Assembly: GCF_900109345.1 (NCBI RefSeq)
Contig: NZ_FNZN01000014.1
Location: forward strand, 1-64,000
Length of the DNA: 64,000 nt
Source of the DNA: Maribacter orientalis
Lineage (GTDB): Bacteria > Bacteroidota > Bacteroidia > Flavobacteriales > Flavobacteriaceae
Direction of reading: 5' to 3'
Position 1 is the stretch's first letter; every line of letters begins with the position of its first letter. The notes under the pieces were generated by a model. That model searched no databases. It worked only from the letters and a program-made list of their open reading frames with translations, and was not told the DNA's origin. Made by a program: the position numbers and the translations under genes. Positions 20,737 to 29,886 of the stretch are shown one piece after another.

Positions 20737-22245
20737 TTAACCCAATTTATTTAAGGCAGTTTCAATACGAGAGATACTTTCCTCTCTGCCAATCATAGAC
20801 ATAATATCGAAAATATGAGGGCCTTTCATATCACCTACTAAAAACAAACGAAGTGGAGGCATAACTTTACCAAAAGATAATTCCTTTTCGGCAATCCATG
20901 CTTTTACTAGTGTTTCGGTATTTTCTGATGAAAAATCTTTTATGGTTTTTATCGTGGCGATTAAGTCGTTCATGATGTCAGCAGTATCTTCTTTTAACTG
21001 CTTTTTAGTTGCCTTTTCATTGTACTCTTTAGGAGCAACGAAAAAATAGTCACTTAACTCCCAAAAATCAGATACGAATACCGCACGTTCTTTTATAAGG
21101 GCAACAACCTTGGTTACATACTCTATGTTAACATATGATTCGTTAGTGATTTGTTCTTTTACAATAGGCAGGAAACTTTTTGCTAACTCAACATCTGGGG
21201 TTTGTTGTAAATAATGTTGATTATACCATTTAGTTTTTTCTGGGTCAAAACGTGCACCTGATTTGTTCACACGCTCTAAACTAAAGGCGGCAACCAATTC
21301 ATCTAAAGAAAATAATTCTTGTTCCGTTCCTGGGTTCCACCCTAAGAGGGCTAAGAAATTAACTACAGCTTCAGGAAAATATCCTTCTTCTTTATATCCT
21401 ACCGACTCATTCCAAGAAAGTGGAAAAACAGGAAAACCTAATTTTTCTCCGTCACGCTTACTTAATTTTCCTTTTCCAATAGGCTTCATTATTAGCGGGA
21501 GATGAGCGAACTCGGGAGAATCCCATCCAAAAGCATCATAAAGCTGCTTATGTAATGCTAAGGAAGGTAGCCATTCTTCTCCACGAATAACATGGGTAAT
21601 TTCCATTAAATGATCATCAACAACATTTGCTAAGTGATACGTAGGCATACCATCACTTTTAAATAAAACTTTATCATCAAGAACGTTGGTGTCAATTTGG
21701 ATTGAACCACGTATAATATCGGTCAACTCCAATTTTTCGTCCGGTGGGTTTAAAAATCGAATGACAAATTCATCTCCATTATCCAACCTTTGTTGAACCT
21801 CTTCTGGCATTAACGACAACGAATTGTCCAGTTTAAGTCGATTATGCCAATTATAAATAAACGTTTTACCTTTTTCCTCATGATTTTTTCGATGTGCATC
21901 AAGACTTTCAGAGGAATCGAAAGCATAATATGCCTTTCCGTTTTTTATAAGTTCATCAGCATATTTTTTATATATAGATTTACGCTCGCTCTGTCTATAT
22001 GGACCATGACCACCATCTTTACCGATACCTTCATCAAAAGGAATTCCGCACCAATTCAAAGAATCGATAATATATTGTTCTGCGCCTTCAACATATCTAT
22101 TTTGGTCGGTATCTTCTATTCGAAGTATAAAATCACCACCATGTTTTTTAGCAAATAAATAATTAAACAGAGCGGTACGAACACCACCGATATGTAAAGG
22201 CCCAGTAGGACTAGGAGCAAAACGAACGCGTACTTTTTTTGACAT
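20737..22245 (-). CDS. gltX: Glutamyl-tRNA synthetase
   Basis: 502 residues. It charges tRNA(Glu) with glutamate. The class I signature is RFAPSPTGPLHIGGVRTALF, and the KMSKS loop is KLSKRDGEKLGFP. HLPLIMKP and the C-terminal anticodon-binding region are intact. The frame is open 34 codons further upstream, to 22347. I start at 22245 (MSKKVRVRF) because the family begins there and because a TATCTTTG promoter element at 22264-22271 lies inside the would-be extension. GlnRS is also present in the window, so a discriminating GluRS is expected. Confidence 0.96.
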   Translation of the reverse strand: MSKKVRVRFAPSPTGPLHIGGVRTALFNYLFAKKHGGDFILRIEDTDQNRYVEGAEQYIIDSLNWCGIPFDEGIGKDGGHGPYRQSERKSIYKKYADELIKNGKAYYAFDSSESLDAHRKNHEEKGKTFIYNWHNRLKLDNSLSLMPEEVQQRLDNGDEFVIRFLNPPDEKLELTDIIRGSIQIDTNVLDDKVLFKSDGMPTYHLANVVDDHLMEITHVIRGEEWLPSLALHKQLYDAFGWDSPEFAHLPLIMKPIGKGKLSKRDGEKLGFPVFPLSWNESVGYKEEGYFPEAVVNFLALLGWNPGTEQELFSLDELVAAFSLERVNKSGARFDPEKTKWYNQHYLQQTPDVELAKSFLPIVKEQITNESYVNIEYVTKVVALIKERAVFVSDFWELSDYFFVAPKEYNEKATKKQLKEDTADIMNDLIATIKTIKDFSSENTETLVKAWIAEKELSFGKVMPPLRLFLVGDMKGPHIFDIMSMIGREESISRIETALNKLG

Positions 22246-22263
22246 ATTCTTATTATGAAGTCG

Positions 22264-22271
22264 CAAAGATA
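22264..22271 (-). promoter_or_regulatory. -7 promoter element of gltX
   Basis: TATCTTTG on the minus strand, an exact TAnnTTTG match, 18 nt upstream of the gltX ATG at 22245. It rules against the longer reading frame being translated. Confidence 0.6.
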
Positions 22272-22437
22272 CACAACCAACAGTTTTTATATAGAAAATC
22301 TGAAAGGTGAATTTGTATCTTTTACGATAATAATTAACTGATAGCAACGGTTATATCAAATGAATACTCTTTTGTTTTAACAAATTATTCCCATTATTCA
22401 TTCGTGATAACCATTATCTTGGTATAAAAATCAATAA

Positions 22438-25400
22438 TTGCAAGACTTCAACCATATTTTAGACCGCCTGAATAAATTCATTCAAAAGCATTACTCTCAA
22501 GTTTTACTTAAGGGTATTTTGTTATTTTTTGCCTTTGGACTATTATTTTTCATAATTGTATTGGGTGTAGAATACTTTTTATGGCTTAATACCTTGGGTA
22601 GAATGATACTGTTTGGTGTATTTATAGCAACAGAGTTTTTTCTACTCTTCGCCTATATTTTGATTCCTATTTTTTATCTCTTAAAACTAAGAAAAGGAAT
22701 AAGTCCAAAAGATGCAGCTTCAATGATTGGAAAACATTTCCCTGAAGTAGGGGATAAACTTACCAATCTATTAGATTTAGGTGAAAATCCACAAAAATCA
22801 GAGCTTTTGCTGGCTAGTATTACACAGCGTTCAAAGCAAATGGATTCAATACCATTTTCGAATGCAATTAATTATAAAGATGCAGCAAAATATATAAAAT
22901 ACGCACTCATCCCGTTATTGATAATTACAACGCTTTACATTACAGGGAATTCAAAATCTTTTTTCGGCACCTATGAACGTGTAGTTAATTATGAAATGGC
23001 TTTTGAGAAACCAGCCCCATTCCATTTCGAATTGTTATCCTCGAATCTCAATATTCTTCAAGATGAATCTTTCACCGTTCAAGTAGCTACAAAAGGAACT
23101 ATTAAACCGGAAAATGTGTACATCGAAATAGATGGCCAAACCATTTTACTTCAACAAGAAAATGGTTTTTACGTCCACACTTTTACGCCTCCTATAAAAT
23201 CAACACAATTTAGATTTAGTGCAAACGAAGTCAGCTCTCGTAATTACACACTAGTAGCATTAGAAACTCCGTCCATTATTGATTTTACTATGAATTTAAG
23301 TTTTCCTACCTATTTAAATAAGCCAAACGAAATCATAAAAAGTACGGGTAACGCTGTAATTCCTGAAGGAACCAAAGTAATTTGGAAAATTGAAGGAAAA
23401 CATACCGATAAGATTAATCTCGTTCAAAAAGACACTTCACTTGCATTTTTAAAAGAAAAAAATGAATTTAAATTAGAGAAGAAAATTTACAATGATCTGA
23501 ACTATCAACTAACTACCACAAATAAAAATGTGTCCAACTATGAAAGATTAGCTTATGATTTTAAAGTAATAAAAGATGGATATCCTACAGTTAAAGTAAA
23601 TCAAGTACTAGACACCATTAATCCTAACATTTCCTATTTCAGTGGCAATGCTACAGATGATTACGGCCTACGAAAAATAGATATTGTCTATTTTGAAGTA
23701 GGAAATGAAAAAGAAGAGCACACTGTTTCATTGGTAAAGCCATCATCAAATTATGAACAGTTCTATTATACATTTCCTTCTGGTTTAATTATAGAAACGG
23801 GTAAGGATTATGGCTTTTATTTTAAAATAACTGACAACGATGCTATCCACAATGGTAAAAGTGTAAAAAGTCAGGTGTTTCAACAAATAATACTAGATGA
23901 GAATCAGTTAAAAAATAAAGATTTAGAATCACAACAATCCTTAATTAAAGATTTAGATAAGTCTTTAGAAAGAGCTAAAGAACAGAAAGAATCTCTAGAA
24001 GAATTAAATCAAAATCAAAAAGAAAAAAGTAGCTTAAACTTCAATGATCAAAATCAAATAAAAGACTTTTTACAGAAGCAAGAGCGCCAAGAGCAGTTCA
24101 TGCAAAAATTTAGCAAAGAGCTTAAAGAAAATTTAGCAAAAGATGCAAGTGATAACAAATTAAACCAATTGTTACAAGAACGATTAGAACGACAAGAGTT
24201 AGAGGCTAAGAAAAACGAAAAACTACTAGAAGAATTAAATAAAATAGCGAATAAAATAAACAAGGAAGATTTGACTAAACGCCTAGAAGAATTGGGCAAA
24301 AAGCAGCAGAACAGTGAGCGAAGCTTAGAACAACTTTTAGAATTGACCAAACGGTATTATGTCACAGAAAAGGCGTCTCAATTATCTAAGGATTTAGAAG
24401 AATTAGCTAAAAGCCAAGAAAATCAATCTAAGAAAAATAAGAAAGAAAATAGCCCAGAAAAACAAAAAGAATTGAATGACAAATTCAATGAGCTTTCAAG
24501 TGAACTCGATGCTTTAAAAAAGGACAATGAAAAGCTAAAAAAACCAATAGATTTAAAATTGGATGATTCCAAAAAAGAAGGTGTTAAGGAAGACCAGCAA
24601 GATGCCTTAGAGGAACTTAAGAAAAAAGATGATGATGAAAAAACTGACTCCAACACCAAAGCAAACCAAAAACAAAAATCCGCAGCGGATAAGATGAAGG
24701 AAATGAGTGAACAATTGAGTGAATCATCTTCAAGTAGTGGTGGTGGTTCTTCGGTTGCCGAAGATGCAGAAATGTTAAGACAAATATTGGATAATCTTAT
24801 CATATTCTCATTTAAACAAGAATCGCTTTTTGAGAGGCTAGCACAGAAAGAAGACCAAGATGCTACTCAATATTCTGAAACAGTTCGAGATCAGAATGAA
24901 TTAAGGGGTCTTTTTGAACATGTAGATGATAGTCTATTTGCATTATCCTTAAGACAAGCTGAACTATCTGAATTCGTTAATGAGCAAATTACAGAGGTTT
25001 ATTATAACATTGATAAGTCATTAGAAACTATGGCCGATGGCCAAATTTATCAAGGCATTTCACATCAAAAATATGTGCTTACCGCCGCTAATAGTTTAGC
25101 AGATTTTTTAGCCGAAGTTATGGACAATATGCAGCAAAGTATGCAAATGGGAAAAGGTTCTGGACAAAGTGAAGGCGGTTTTCAATTACCTGATATTATT
25201 AAGGCACAACAACAATTAGGTGAAAAAATGGGTAGCGAAGGAAAAACCGGCAGTGAAGGCAAAGAAGGGCAAGAGGGAAAGAGCGGTCTAGGTGAAAAAG
25301 GGGAGCAGGGAGAAGGTGGAAAACAAGGTTCTGAAGGGAAAAATGGTCAAAATGGCGAGGACGGAGAAGGAGGTAAGGGTGCTGGTGGCAAAAACGGTGA

Positions 25401-25893
25401 ATCTGGCACGAATGGAGAAGGGCAAGAAGGTGCTAACGGACAGAGTGGACAAGGACAAGGGAATATGAGCGAAGCAGAGCTAAAGGAAATCTACGAAATT
25501 TACCAGAGTCAACAGAAAATTCGTCAAGAGCTAGAAAATCAGCTTCAAAATATGATTAATTCAGCCGACCAAAAATTAGGGCAAAAGTTGATTAAGCAGA
25601 TGGAAGATTTTGAAAACGACTTATTAGAAAACGGAATTACACAACGTACTATCAACAAAGCCAACACTATACAATACGAATTATTAAAATTAGAAAACGC
25701 AGCATTAAAACAAGGCAAGAAATCTGAAAGAGAAAGTAATGCAAATCAAAAGGATTTTTCCAATCCAATTACTACTAAACCCTCATTATTAGATAATTAT
25801 CGTAATGAAGTTGAAATTTTAAATAGGCAAAGCTTACCTTTGCGCCAAAATTTTCAAAACAAGGTTAAAGAGTATTTTAAAGCTAATGATTAA
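22438..25893 (+). CDS. DUF4175-family membrane protein with coiled coil and Gly-rich collagen-like segment
   Basis: 1151 residues. Two membrane helices lie near residues 24-47 and 56-82, and a third near 152-170 (YALIPLLIITTLYI). A beta-rich extracytoplasmic part follows (about 190-490), then a very long Lys/Glu/Gln-rich coiled coil (about 495-740). A low-complexity Gly-Glu-Gly segment (about 925-1010, many GxxG(E/Q)G units) precedes a final helical region. This is the DUF4175 layout conserved in Bacteroidota; its function is unknown to me. The start is TTG at 22438: the codon just before it is TAA, so no upstream start is possible, and the family's N-terminus (FNHILDRLNKFIQKHY) begins there. 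The stop overlaps the start of ybeY by 8 nt. Confidence 0.85.
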   Translation: MQDFNHILDRLNKFIQKHYSQVLLKGILLFFAFGLLFFIIVLGVEYFLWLNTLGRMILFGVFIATEFFLLFAYILIPIFYLLKLRKGISPKDAASMIGKHFPEVGDKLTNLLDLGENPQKSELLLASITQRSKQMDSIPFSNAINYKDAAKYIKYALIPLLIITTLYITGNSKSFFGTYERVVNYEMAFEKPAPFHFELLSSNLNILQDESFTVQVATKGTIKPENVYIEIDGQTILLQQENGFYVHTFTPPIKSTQFRFSANEVSSRNYTLVALETPSIIDFTMNLSFPTYLNKPNEIIKSTGNAVIPEGTKVIWKIEGKHTDKINLVQKDTSLAFLKEKNEFKLEKKIYNDLNYQLTTTNKNVSNYERLAYDFKVIKDGYPTVKVNQVLDTINPNISYFSGNATDDYGLRKIDIVYFEVGNEKEEHTVSLVKPSSNYEQFYYTFPSGLIIETGKDYGFYFKITDNDAIHNGKSVKSQVFQQIILDENQLKNKDLESQQSLIKDLDKSLERAKEQKESLEELNQNQKEKSSLNFNDQNQIKDFLQKQERQEQFMQKFSKELKENLAKDASDNKLNQLLQERLERQELEAKKNEKLLEELNKIANKINKEDLTKRLEELGKKQQNSERSLEQLLELTKRYYVTEKASQLSKDLEELAKSQENQSKKNKKENSPEKQKELNDKFNELSSELDALKKDNEKLKKPIDLKLDDSKKEGVKEDQQDALEELKKKDDDEKTDSNTKANQKQKSAADKMKEMSEQLSESSSSSGGGSSVAEDAEMLRQILDNLIIFSFKQESLFERLAQKEDQDATQYSETVRDQNELRGLFEHVDDSLFALSLRQAELSEFVNEQITEVYYNIDKSLETMADGQIYQGISHQKYVLTAANSLADFLAEVMDNMQQSMQMGKGSGQSEGGFQLPDIIKAQQQLGEKMGSEGKTGSEGKEGQEGKSGLGEKGEQGEGGKQGSEGKNGQNGEDGEGGKGAGGKNGESGTNGEGQEGANGQSGQGQGNMSEAELKEIYEIYQSQQKIRQELENQLQNMINSADQKLGQKLIKQMEDFENDLLENGITQRTINKANTIQYELLKLENAALKQGKKSERESNANQKDFSNPITTKPSLLDNYRNEVEILNRQSLPLRQNFQNKVKEYFKAND

Positions 25894-26305
25894 CTACAAT
25901 TACCTAATTGATTTCAAATTAACCGCAGAAACCACCTATGATTCGTGGATAACAGCAACCTGTAAGACAGAAGGTTTTTCGATACATGAATTAAATTACA
26001 TTTTCTGTGATGATGCTTATCTGCTAAAAATCAACCAAGATTATCTTCAACATGATTATTTGACTGATATCATAACATTTGATTATGTGTCAGGAAAAAA
26101 TGTTTCTGGAGACATATACATTTCAATTGATCGTGTAATGGAGAATGCAAAGGAATTTAATGTTTCCTTTGACAATGAATTAAAACGCGTAATGATTCAT
26201 GGGATATTACACCTAATGGGTTATTCGGATAAAACGGATACAGCTACTGCCGAAATGCGCGCTAAAGAAGAAGAAAAAATAAAGCTGTTCCACGTGGAAC
26301 AATAG
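25886..26305 (+). CDS. ybeY: Endoribonuclease YbeY (rRNA maturation)
   Basis: 139 residues. A metal-dependent RNase needed for 16S rRNA 3' end processing and ribosome quality control. The metal site is [14 protein letters not shown], with two His and an Asp in place of the third His, as I recall for Bacteroidota members. [15 protein letters not shown] is the second conserved block. The start overlaps the DUF4175 stop (ATGATTAA), so translation is probably coupled. The last codons (LFHVEQ) are encoded by a perfect parS-like palindrome. mnmG follows 5 nt after the stop. Confidence 0.93.
   Translation: MINYNYLIDFKLTAETTYDSWITATCKTEGFSIHELNYIFCDDAYLLKINQDYLQHDYLTDIITFDYVSGKNVSGDIYISIDRVMENAKEFNVSFDNELKRVMIHGILHLMGYSDKTDTATAEMRAKEEEKIKLFHVEQ
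26286..26301. promoter_or_regulatory. parS-type centromere site, copy 1
   Basis: TGTTCCACGTGGAACA, a perfect 16-bp palindrome matching the ParB (Spo0J) binding consensus TGTTNCACGTGNAACA. It lies inside the 3' end of ybeY, 10 nt before the mnmG ATG. A second identical copy is at 28187-28202. Confidence 0.85.
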
Positions 26306-26310
26306 AAGAT

Positions 26311-28179
26311 ATGTTTGGAGAAGAATATGATGTTATCGTAGTTGGTGCCGGTCACGCAGGTGCAGAAGCTGCTGCTGCTGCTGCAAATTTGGGTTCAAAA
26401 ACACTTTTGATTACCATGAACTTACAAACCATAGGGCAAATGTCTTGTAATCCTGCCATGGGTGGAATTGCAAAAGGACAAATTGTAAGAGAGATAGATG
26501 CCCTTGGAGGCTATAGTGGTATTGTCTCAGACAAATCAGCAATTCAATTTAAAATGCTGAACAAATCAAAAGGCCCTGCGATGTGGAGTCCAAGAACTCA
26601 AAACGACAGAATGCGTTTTGCCGAAGAATGGAGATTAATGCTAGAACGCACGCCAAACGTAGATTTTTATCAGGAAATGGTCTCGGGACTTTTGGTTGAA
26701 AACAATAAAATTATTGGAGTAAAAACATCTTTAGGAATTGATATAAAATCAAAATCAGTTGTTTTAACGAACGGTACATTTTTAAATGGATTAATTCATA
26801 TTGGAGAAAAGCAATTTGGAGGGGGCAGAGCCGGTGAAAAAGCGGCGACAGGAATAACTGAACAACTACTTAGTCTAGGTTTTGAAAGTGGCAGAATGAA
26901 AACAGGTACGCCACCAAGAGTAGATGGTAGATCATTAGACTATTCTAAAATGATCGTTCAACCCGGTGATACTGTACCAGAAAAATTTTCTTACACTAAT
27001 ACTAAACCTTTATCACATCAACGTGATTGTCACATGACACATACAAGTGCATTGGTTCATGATTTACTTAGAGAAGGTTTTGATAGATCACCAATGTTTA
27101 ACGGTAGAATTAAAAGTACTGGTCCGAGATATTGCCCATCTATAGAAGATAAAATAAATAGATTCGCTGACAAAGACAGTCACCAAATGTTTATTGAACC
27201 TGAAGGATGGGAAACTGTAGAAGTTTATGTAAACGGTTTCTCAACATCATTGCCTGAAGATATCCAATTTAAAGCACTTCGTTCTGTTGTGGGTTTCGAA
27301 AAAGTTAAATTCTTTAGACCAGGTTATGCAATTGAATATGACTATTTTCCACCAACACAATTAAAACACACCTTAGAAACAAAACTCATAGAAAATCTAT
27401 ACTTCGCTGGTCAAATAAATGGAACCACGGGTTATGAGGAAGCAGCTTCACAAGGTTTAATGGCTGGCATAAATGCGCATTTAAAATTAAATGAAAAAGA
27501 ACCATTAATTCTAAAAAGGAATGAAGCTTACATTGGTGTTTTAATAGATGATCTGATAACAAAAGGAACGGAAGAGCCCTATAGAATGTTTACTTCAAGA
27601 GCAGAATATAGAACATTATTAAGACAGGATAATGCAGACTTAAGACTAACACCTCTGAGTTATTCTATAGGTTTAGCAAGTGAAGAGCGTATGAATAGAA
27701 TGGAAGAAAAACTAGAACAATCAGACTCTTTAATAAACTTCTTTAAGGAAACCAGCGTATTGCCAAATGAAATAAATCCAATATTAACAAGTGTAGATTC
27801 CGCTTTAGTCAAGCAATCTGATAAAATGTATAAAGCATTTTCAAGACCTAATGTAACTATGGATCACATGTTACAACTTGAAAAAGTTTCTAACTTTATC
27901 AAAGAAAATAATTTTAATAGTGAAGTTCTAGAACAAGCAGAAGTTCAAATAAAATATTCAGGTTATATAGCAAAAGAAAAAGTGAATGCGGATAAGCTTC
28001 ACAGACTAGAAGCTGTAAAAATTCCGACAAACTTTGACTACTCAAAATTAAAATCACTTTCTTTCGAAGCAAGAGAAAAATTAACCAAAATACAACCTGT
28101 AACTATATCACAAGCATCAAGAATTAGTGGTGTTACCCCAAGTGACATTAGTGTCCTTTTAGTTTTTCTTGGCCGGTAG
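26311..28179 (+). CDS. mnmG: tRNA uridine-5-carboxymethylaminomethyl modification enzyme MnmG (GidA)
   Basis: 622 residues, normal length. With MnmE it installs the cmnm5 group on U34 of certain tRNAs, using FAD. The dinucleotide-binding motif is [20 protein letters not shown] at residues 8-27. Family blocks are [32 protein letters not shown], '[20 protein letters not shown]' and [20 protein letters not shown]. The C-terminal helical tRNA/MnmE-binding domain is complete ([19 protein letters not shown]). The gene is flanked on both sides by parS-like sites, an arrangement often found near replication origins. Confidence 0.97.
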   Translation: MFGEEYDVIVVGAGHAGAEAAAAAANLGSKTLLITMNLQTIGQMSCNPAMGGIAKGQIVREIDALGGYSGIVSDKSAIQFKMLNKSKGPAMWSPRTQNDRMRFAEEWRLMLERTPNVDFYQEMVSGLLVENNKIIGVKTSLGIDIKSKSVVLTNGTFLNGLIHIGEKQFGGGRAGEKAATGITEQLLSLGFESGRMKTGTPPRVDGRSLDYSKMIVQPGDTVPEKFSYTNTKPLSHQRDCHMTHTSALVHDLLREGFDRSPMFNGRIKSTGPRYCPSIEDKINRFADKDSHQMFIEPEGWETVEVYVNGFSTSLPEDIQFKALRSVVGFEKVKFFRPGYAIEYDYFPPTQLKHTLETKLIENLYFAGQINGTTGYEEAASQGLMAGINAHLKLNEKEPLILKRNEAYIGVLIDDLITKGTEEPYRMFTSRAEYRTLLRQDNADLRLTPLSYSIGLASEERMNRMEEKLEQSDSLINFFKETSVLPNEINPILTSVDSALVKQSDKMYKAFSRPNVTMDHMLQLEKVSNFIKENNFNSEVLEQAEVQIKYSGYIAKEKVNADKLHRLEAVKIPTNFDYSKLKSLSFEAREKLTKIQPVTISQASRISGVTPSDISVLLVFLGR

Positions 28180-28186
28180 GAGAAAT

Positions 28187-28202
28187 TGTTCCACGTGGAA
28201 CA
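28187..28202. promoter_or_regulatory. parS-type centromere site, copy 2
   Basis: TGTTCCACGTGGAACA again, here extended by one T/A pair to an 18-bp palindrome (28186-28203). It lies in the gap between mnmG and the methyltransferase gene, 1901 bp from copy 1. Confidence 0.85.
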
Positions 28203-28239
28203 ATGAATATTAATTATTACAAAACTTTGAAAAATAAGC

Positions 28240-29076
28240 ATGTCAACAAACATTATACATCTTACAACAAAAGATTACTTTCTAACAAAAGAAGAATTTT
28301 CGCTTGAATTAGATACCCACTATGACATGCTAGTTACAAAACCACAACCAAAAAATTTAGACAAATATTATCAAACATCAAATTACATTTCACATACAGA
28401 CCAATCAACTAATTTTTTTGAAAAAATATATTCATTAGCTAAGAAATATACATTACATAAAAAAACAAAATTGATAAATAAATTTTCCAATAACGGAAAA
28501 ACTTTACTTGACATTGGATGTGGCACGGGTGAATTTTTAGTCACTGCTAAAAAAGAAAATTGGACAATATTTGGTGTTGAACCAAATAAACAAGCTCGAG
28601 AAAAAGCAGTGTCAAAAACATTGAATGTAGTAGAGAATTTAGAAAATTTAGGACAACAGAAATTTAACGTTATTTCTTTATGGCATGTAATGGAACACCT
28701 TCCTGATTTAAAAAATCAAATAAAAAAAATTACAAATCTATTAGCTGAAGAAGGTACCTTAATAATTGCCGTTCCTAATTTTAAATCAAATGATGCTATT
28801 CATTACAAAGAATATTGGGCAGCCTATGACACACCCCGACATTTATGGCACTTTTCTCAAAATGCTATTTCCGAATTATTTAAAGAACAAAATTTTAAAA
28901 TAATTCAAACCCTACCAATGAAATTTGACTCATATTATGTTTCCCTATTATCAGAAAAATATAAGAATGGAAAACAAAATTATTTTAAAGCCATTTATCA
29001 AGGATGGCTTTCAAATTATAAAGCAAATAGAACAAGTGAGTATTCTTCGCTCACATATGTCCTAAAAAGAGAGTAA
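28240..29076 (+). CDS. Class I SAM-dependent methyltransferase (UbiG/Methyltransf_23-like)
   Basis: 278 residues. After an N-terminal region of about 80 residues with Y..SNYISHTD, the Rossmann core begins with motif I LLDIGCGTGEFL (near residue 90). It continues with GVEPN (motif II acidic region), VISLWHVMEHLPD (motif IV) and GTLIIAVPNFKSND. The pattern YWAAYDTPRHLWHFS is typical of methyltransferases that act on sugars or lipid-linked glycans in Bacteroidota. The acceptor is unknown. The gene follows mnmG by 60 nt, with a parS-like site in between, so it may belong to the same transcript. Confidence 0.88.
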   Translation: MSTNIIHLTTKDYFLTKEEFSLELDTHYDMLVTKPQPKNLDKYYQTSNYISHTDQSTNFFEKIYSLAKKYTLHKKTKLINKFSNNGKTLLDIGCGTGEFLVTAKKENWTIFGVEPNKQAREKAVSKTLNVVENLENLGQQKFNVISLWHVMEHLPDLKNQIKKITNLLAEEGTLIIAVPNFKSNDAIHYKEYWAAYDTPRHLWHFSQNAISELFKEQNFKIIQTLPMKFDSYYVSLLSEKYKNGKQNYFKAIYQGWLSNYKANRTSEYSSLTYVLKRE

Positions 29077-29285
29077 AAACCTAATTAAGCCCTTTTAAGG
29101 CATGTTTATTTCCCTGGTTATTATGAATACTACTAAACAAAAGATAGTTCTTTAAAACAACTTAAAAAAGATAATTAAAATAAGGATTATCTATAAAATC
29201 ATAAATAGGCATAATAAAAACCAATTCTAAGAAAAATCACGTTTATAATAATCTTTAAAAATAATTTCAAATTGAAAAGCTTTAT

Positions 29286-29293
29286 TACTTTTG
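29286..29293 (+). promoter_or_regulatory. -7 promoter element of the Skp/OmpH-like gene
   Basis: TACTTTTG, an exact TAnnTTTG match 22 nt upstream of the ATG at 29316. The 239-bp gap before the gene shows no other recognisable feature. Confidence 0.5.
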
Positions 29294-29315
29294 CAAAACT
29301 TAAAAATGAAAAAAA

Positions 29316-29822
29316 ATGAAAAATCTTATAGTACTATTAGCTATTGCATTATTGGCTTCCTGCCAACAAGAAAAAATCGGATATGTCGATAATGTGAAGT
29401 TGATGGATGAATACCAACAAAAAATTGATGTTGAATCAAAATTTAAAATTCAAGCTGACGCACTAGCCTCAAAAAGAGACAGTATTTCACAGGCCTTTCA
29501 AATGGAAGCACAAGCTTTTCAAGCTAAAGCACAATCTATGTCTCAAACTAAGGCACAAGAAGAATATGCAGCTATGCAACAAAAGGGTCAAATAATTGGA
29601 CAACAATTACAACAACAAGATCAACAACTTCAATTAGCTGGACAAACAGAAATGGATAGTATCGTTTCTAAAGTTAAAGAAGAAATAAAATCTTATGGTA
29701 AGGCTAACGGGTATTCATACATACTAGGTGGTGGTGATGGTGGTAGTGTTCTTTATGGTATTGAAAAAAATAATTTAACAGATGAAATAGTTAAATTGCT
29801 TAATGATAAGTATAAAAAATAA
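29316..29822 (+). CDS. OmpH/Skp-family periplasmic chaperone-like lipoprotein
   Basis: 168 residues. A lipoprotein signal ends LLASC (C16). A short beta region IGYVDNVKLMDEYQ opens the Skp fold, followed by a Gln/Ala-rich coiled-coil hairpin (about 40-125). The C-terminal strand region (YSYILGGGDGGSVLYGIEKN) closes the head domain. Skp-type proteins hold unfolded outer-membrane proteins in the periplasm. Classical Skp is soluble; a lipid-anchored version suggests attachment to a membrane. ATG at 29316 is used because the ATG 10 nt upstream is out of frame. A strong hairpin terminator follows. Confidence 0.85.
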   Translation: MKNLIVLLAIALLASCQQEKIGYVDNVKLMDEYQQKIDVESKFKIQADALASKRDSISQAFQMEAQAFQAKAQSMSQTKAQEEYAAMQQKGQIIGQQLQQQDQQLQLAGQTEMDSIVSKVKEEIKSYGKANGYSYILGGGDGGSVLYGIEKNNLTDEIVKLLNDKYKK

Positions 29823-29831
29823 TAGTTATTA

Positions 29832-29886
29832 AATATTATAGAATAAAAAAGCCGGTTAAAAACCGGCTTTTTTATTCTATAATATT
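29832..29886. terminator. 26-bp perfect inverted repeat, bidirectional terminator overlapping a gene end
   Basis: Arms 29832-29857 and 29861-29886 are perfect reverse complements with an AAA centre. The GC core is AGCCGGTT/AACCGGCT with T-runs on both sides. It ends transcription of the plus-strand OmpH-like gene and of the minus-strand LysE gene. The right arm encodes the last residues and stop of the LysE-type protein (stop at 29872). Confidence 0.88.

Noticed and set aside
22246..22347. N-terminal extension of gltX
   Set aside because: An exact TAnnTTTG element lies inside it and the family starts at MSKKVRVRF, so the extension is upstream DNA.
24054..24803. Ser/Phe-rich minus-strand frames within the DUF4175 gene
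   Set aside because: Shadows of the Lys/Glu-rich coiled coil; no independent signals.
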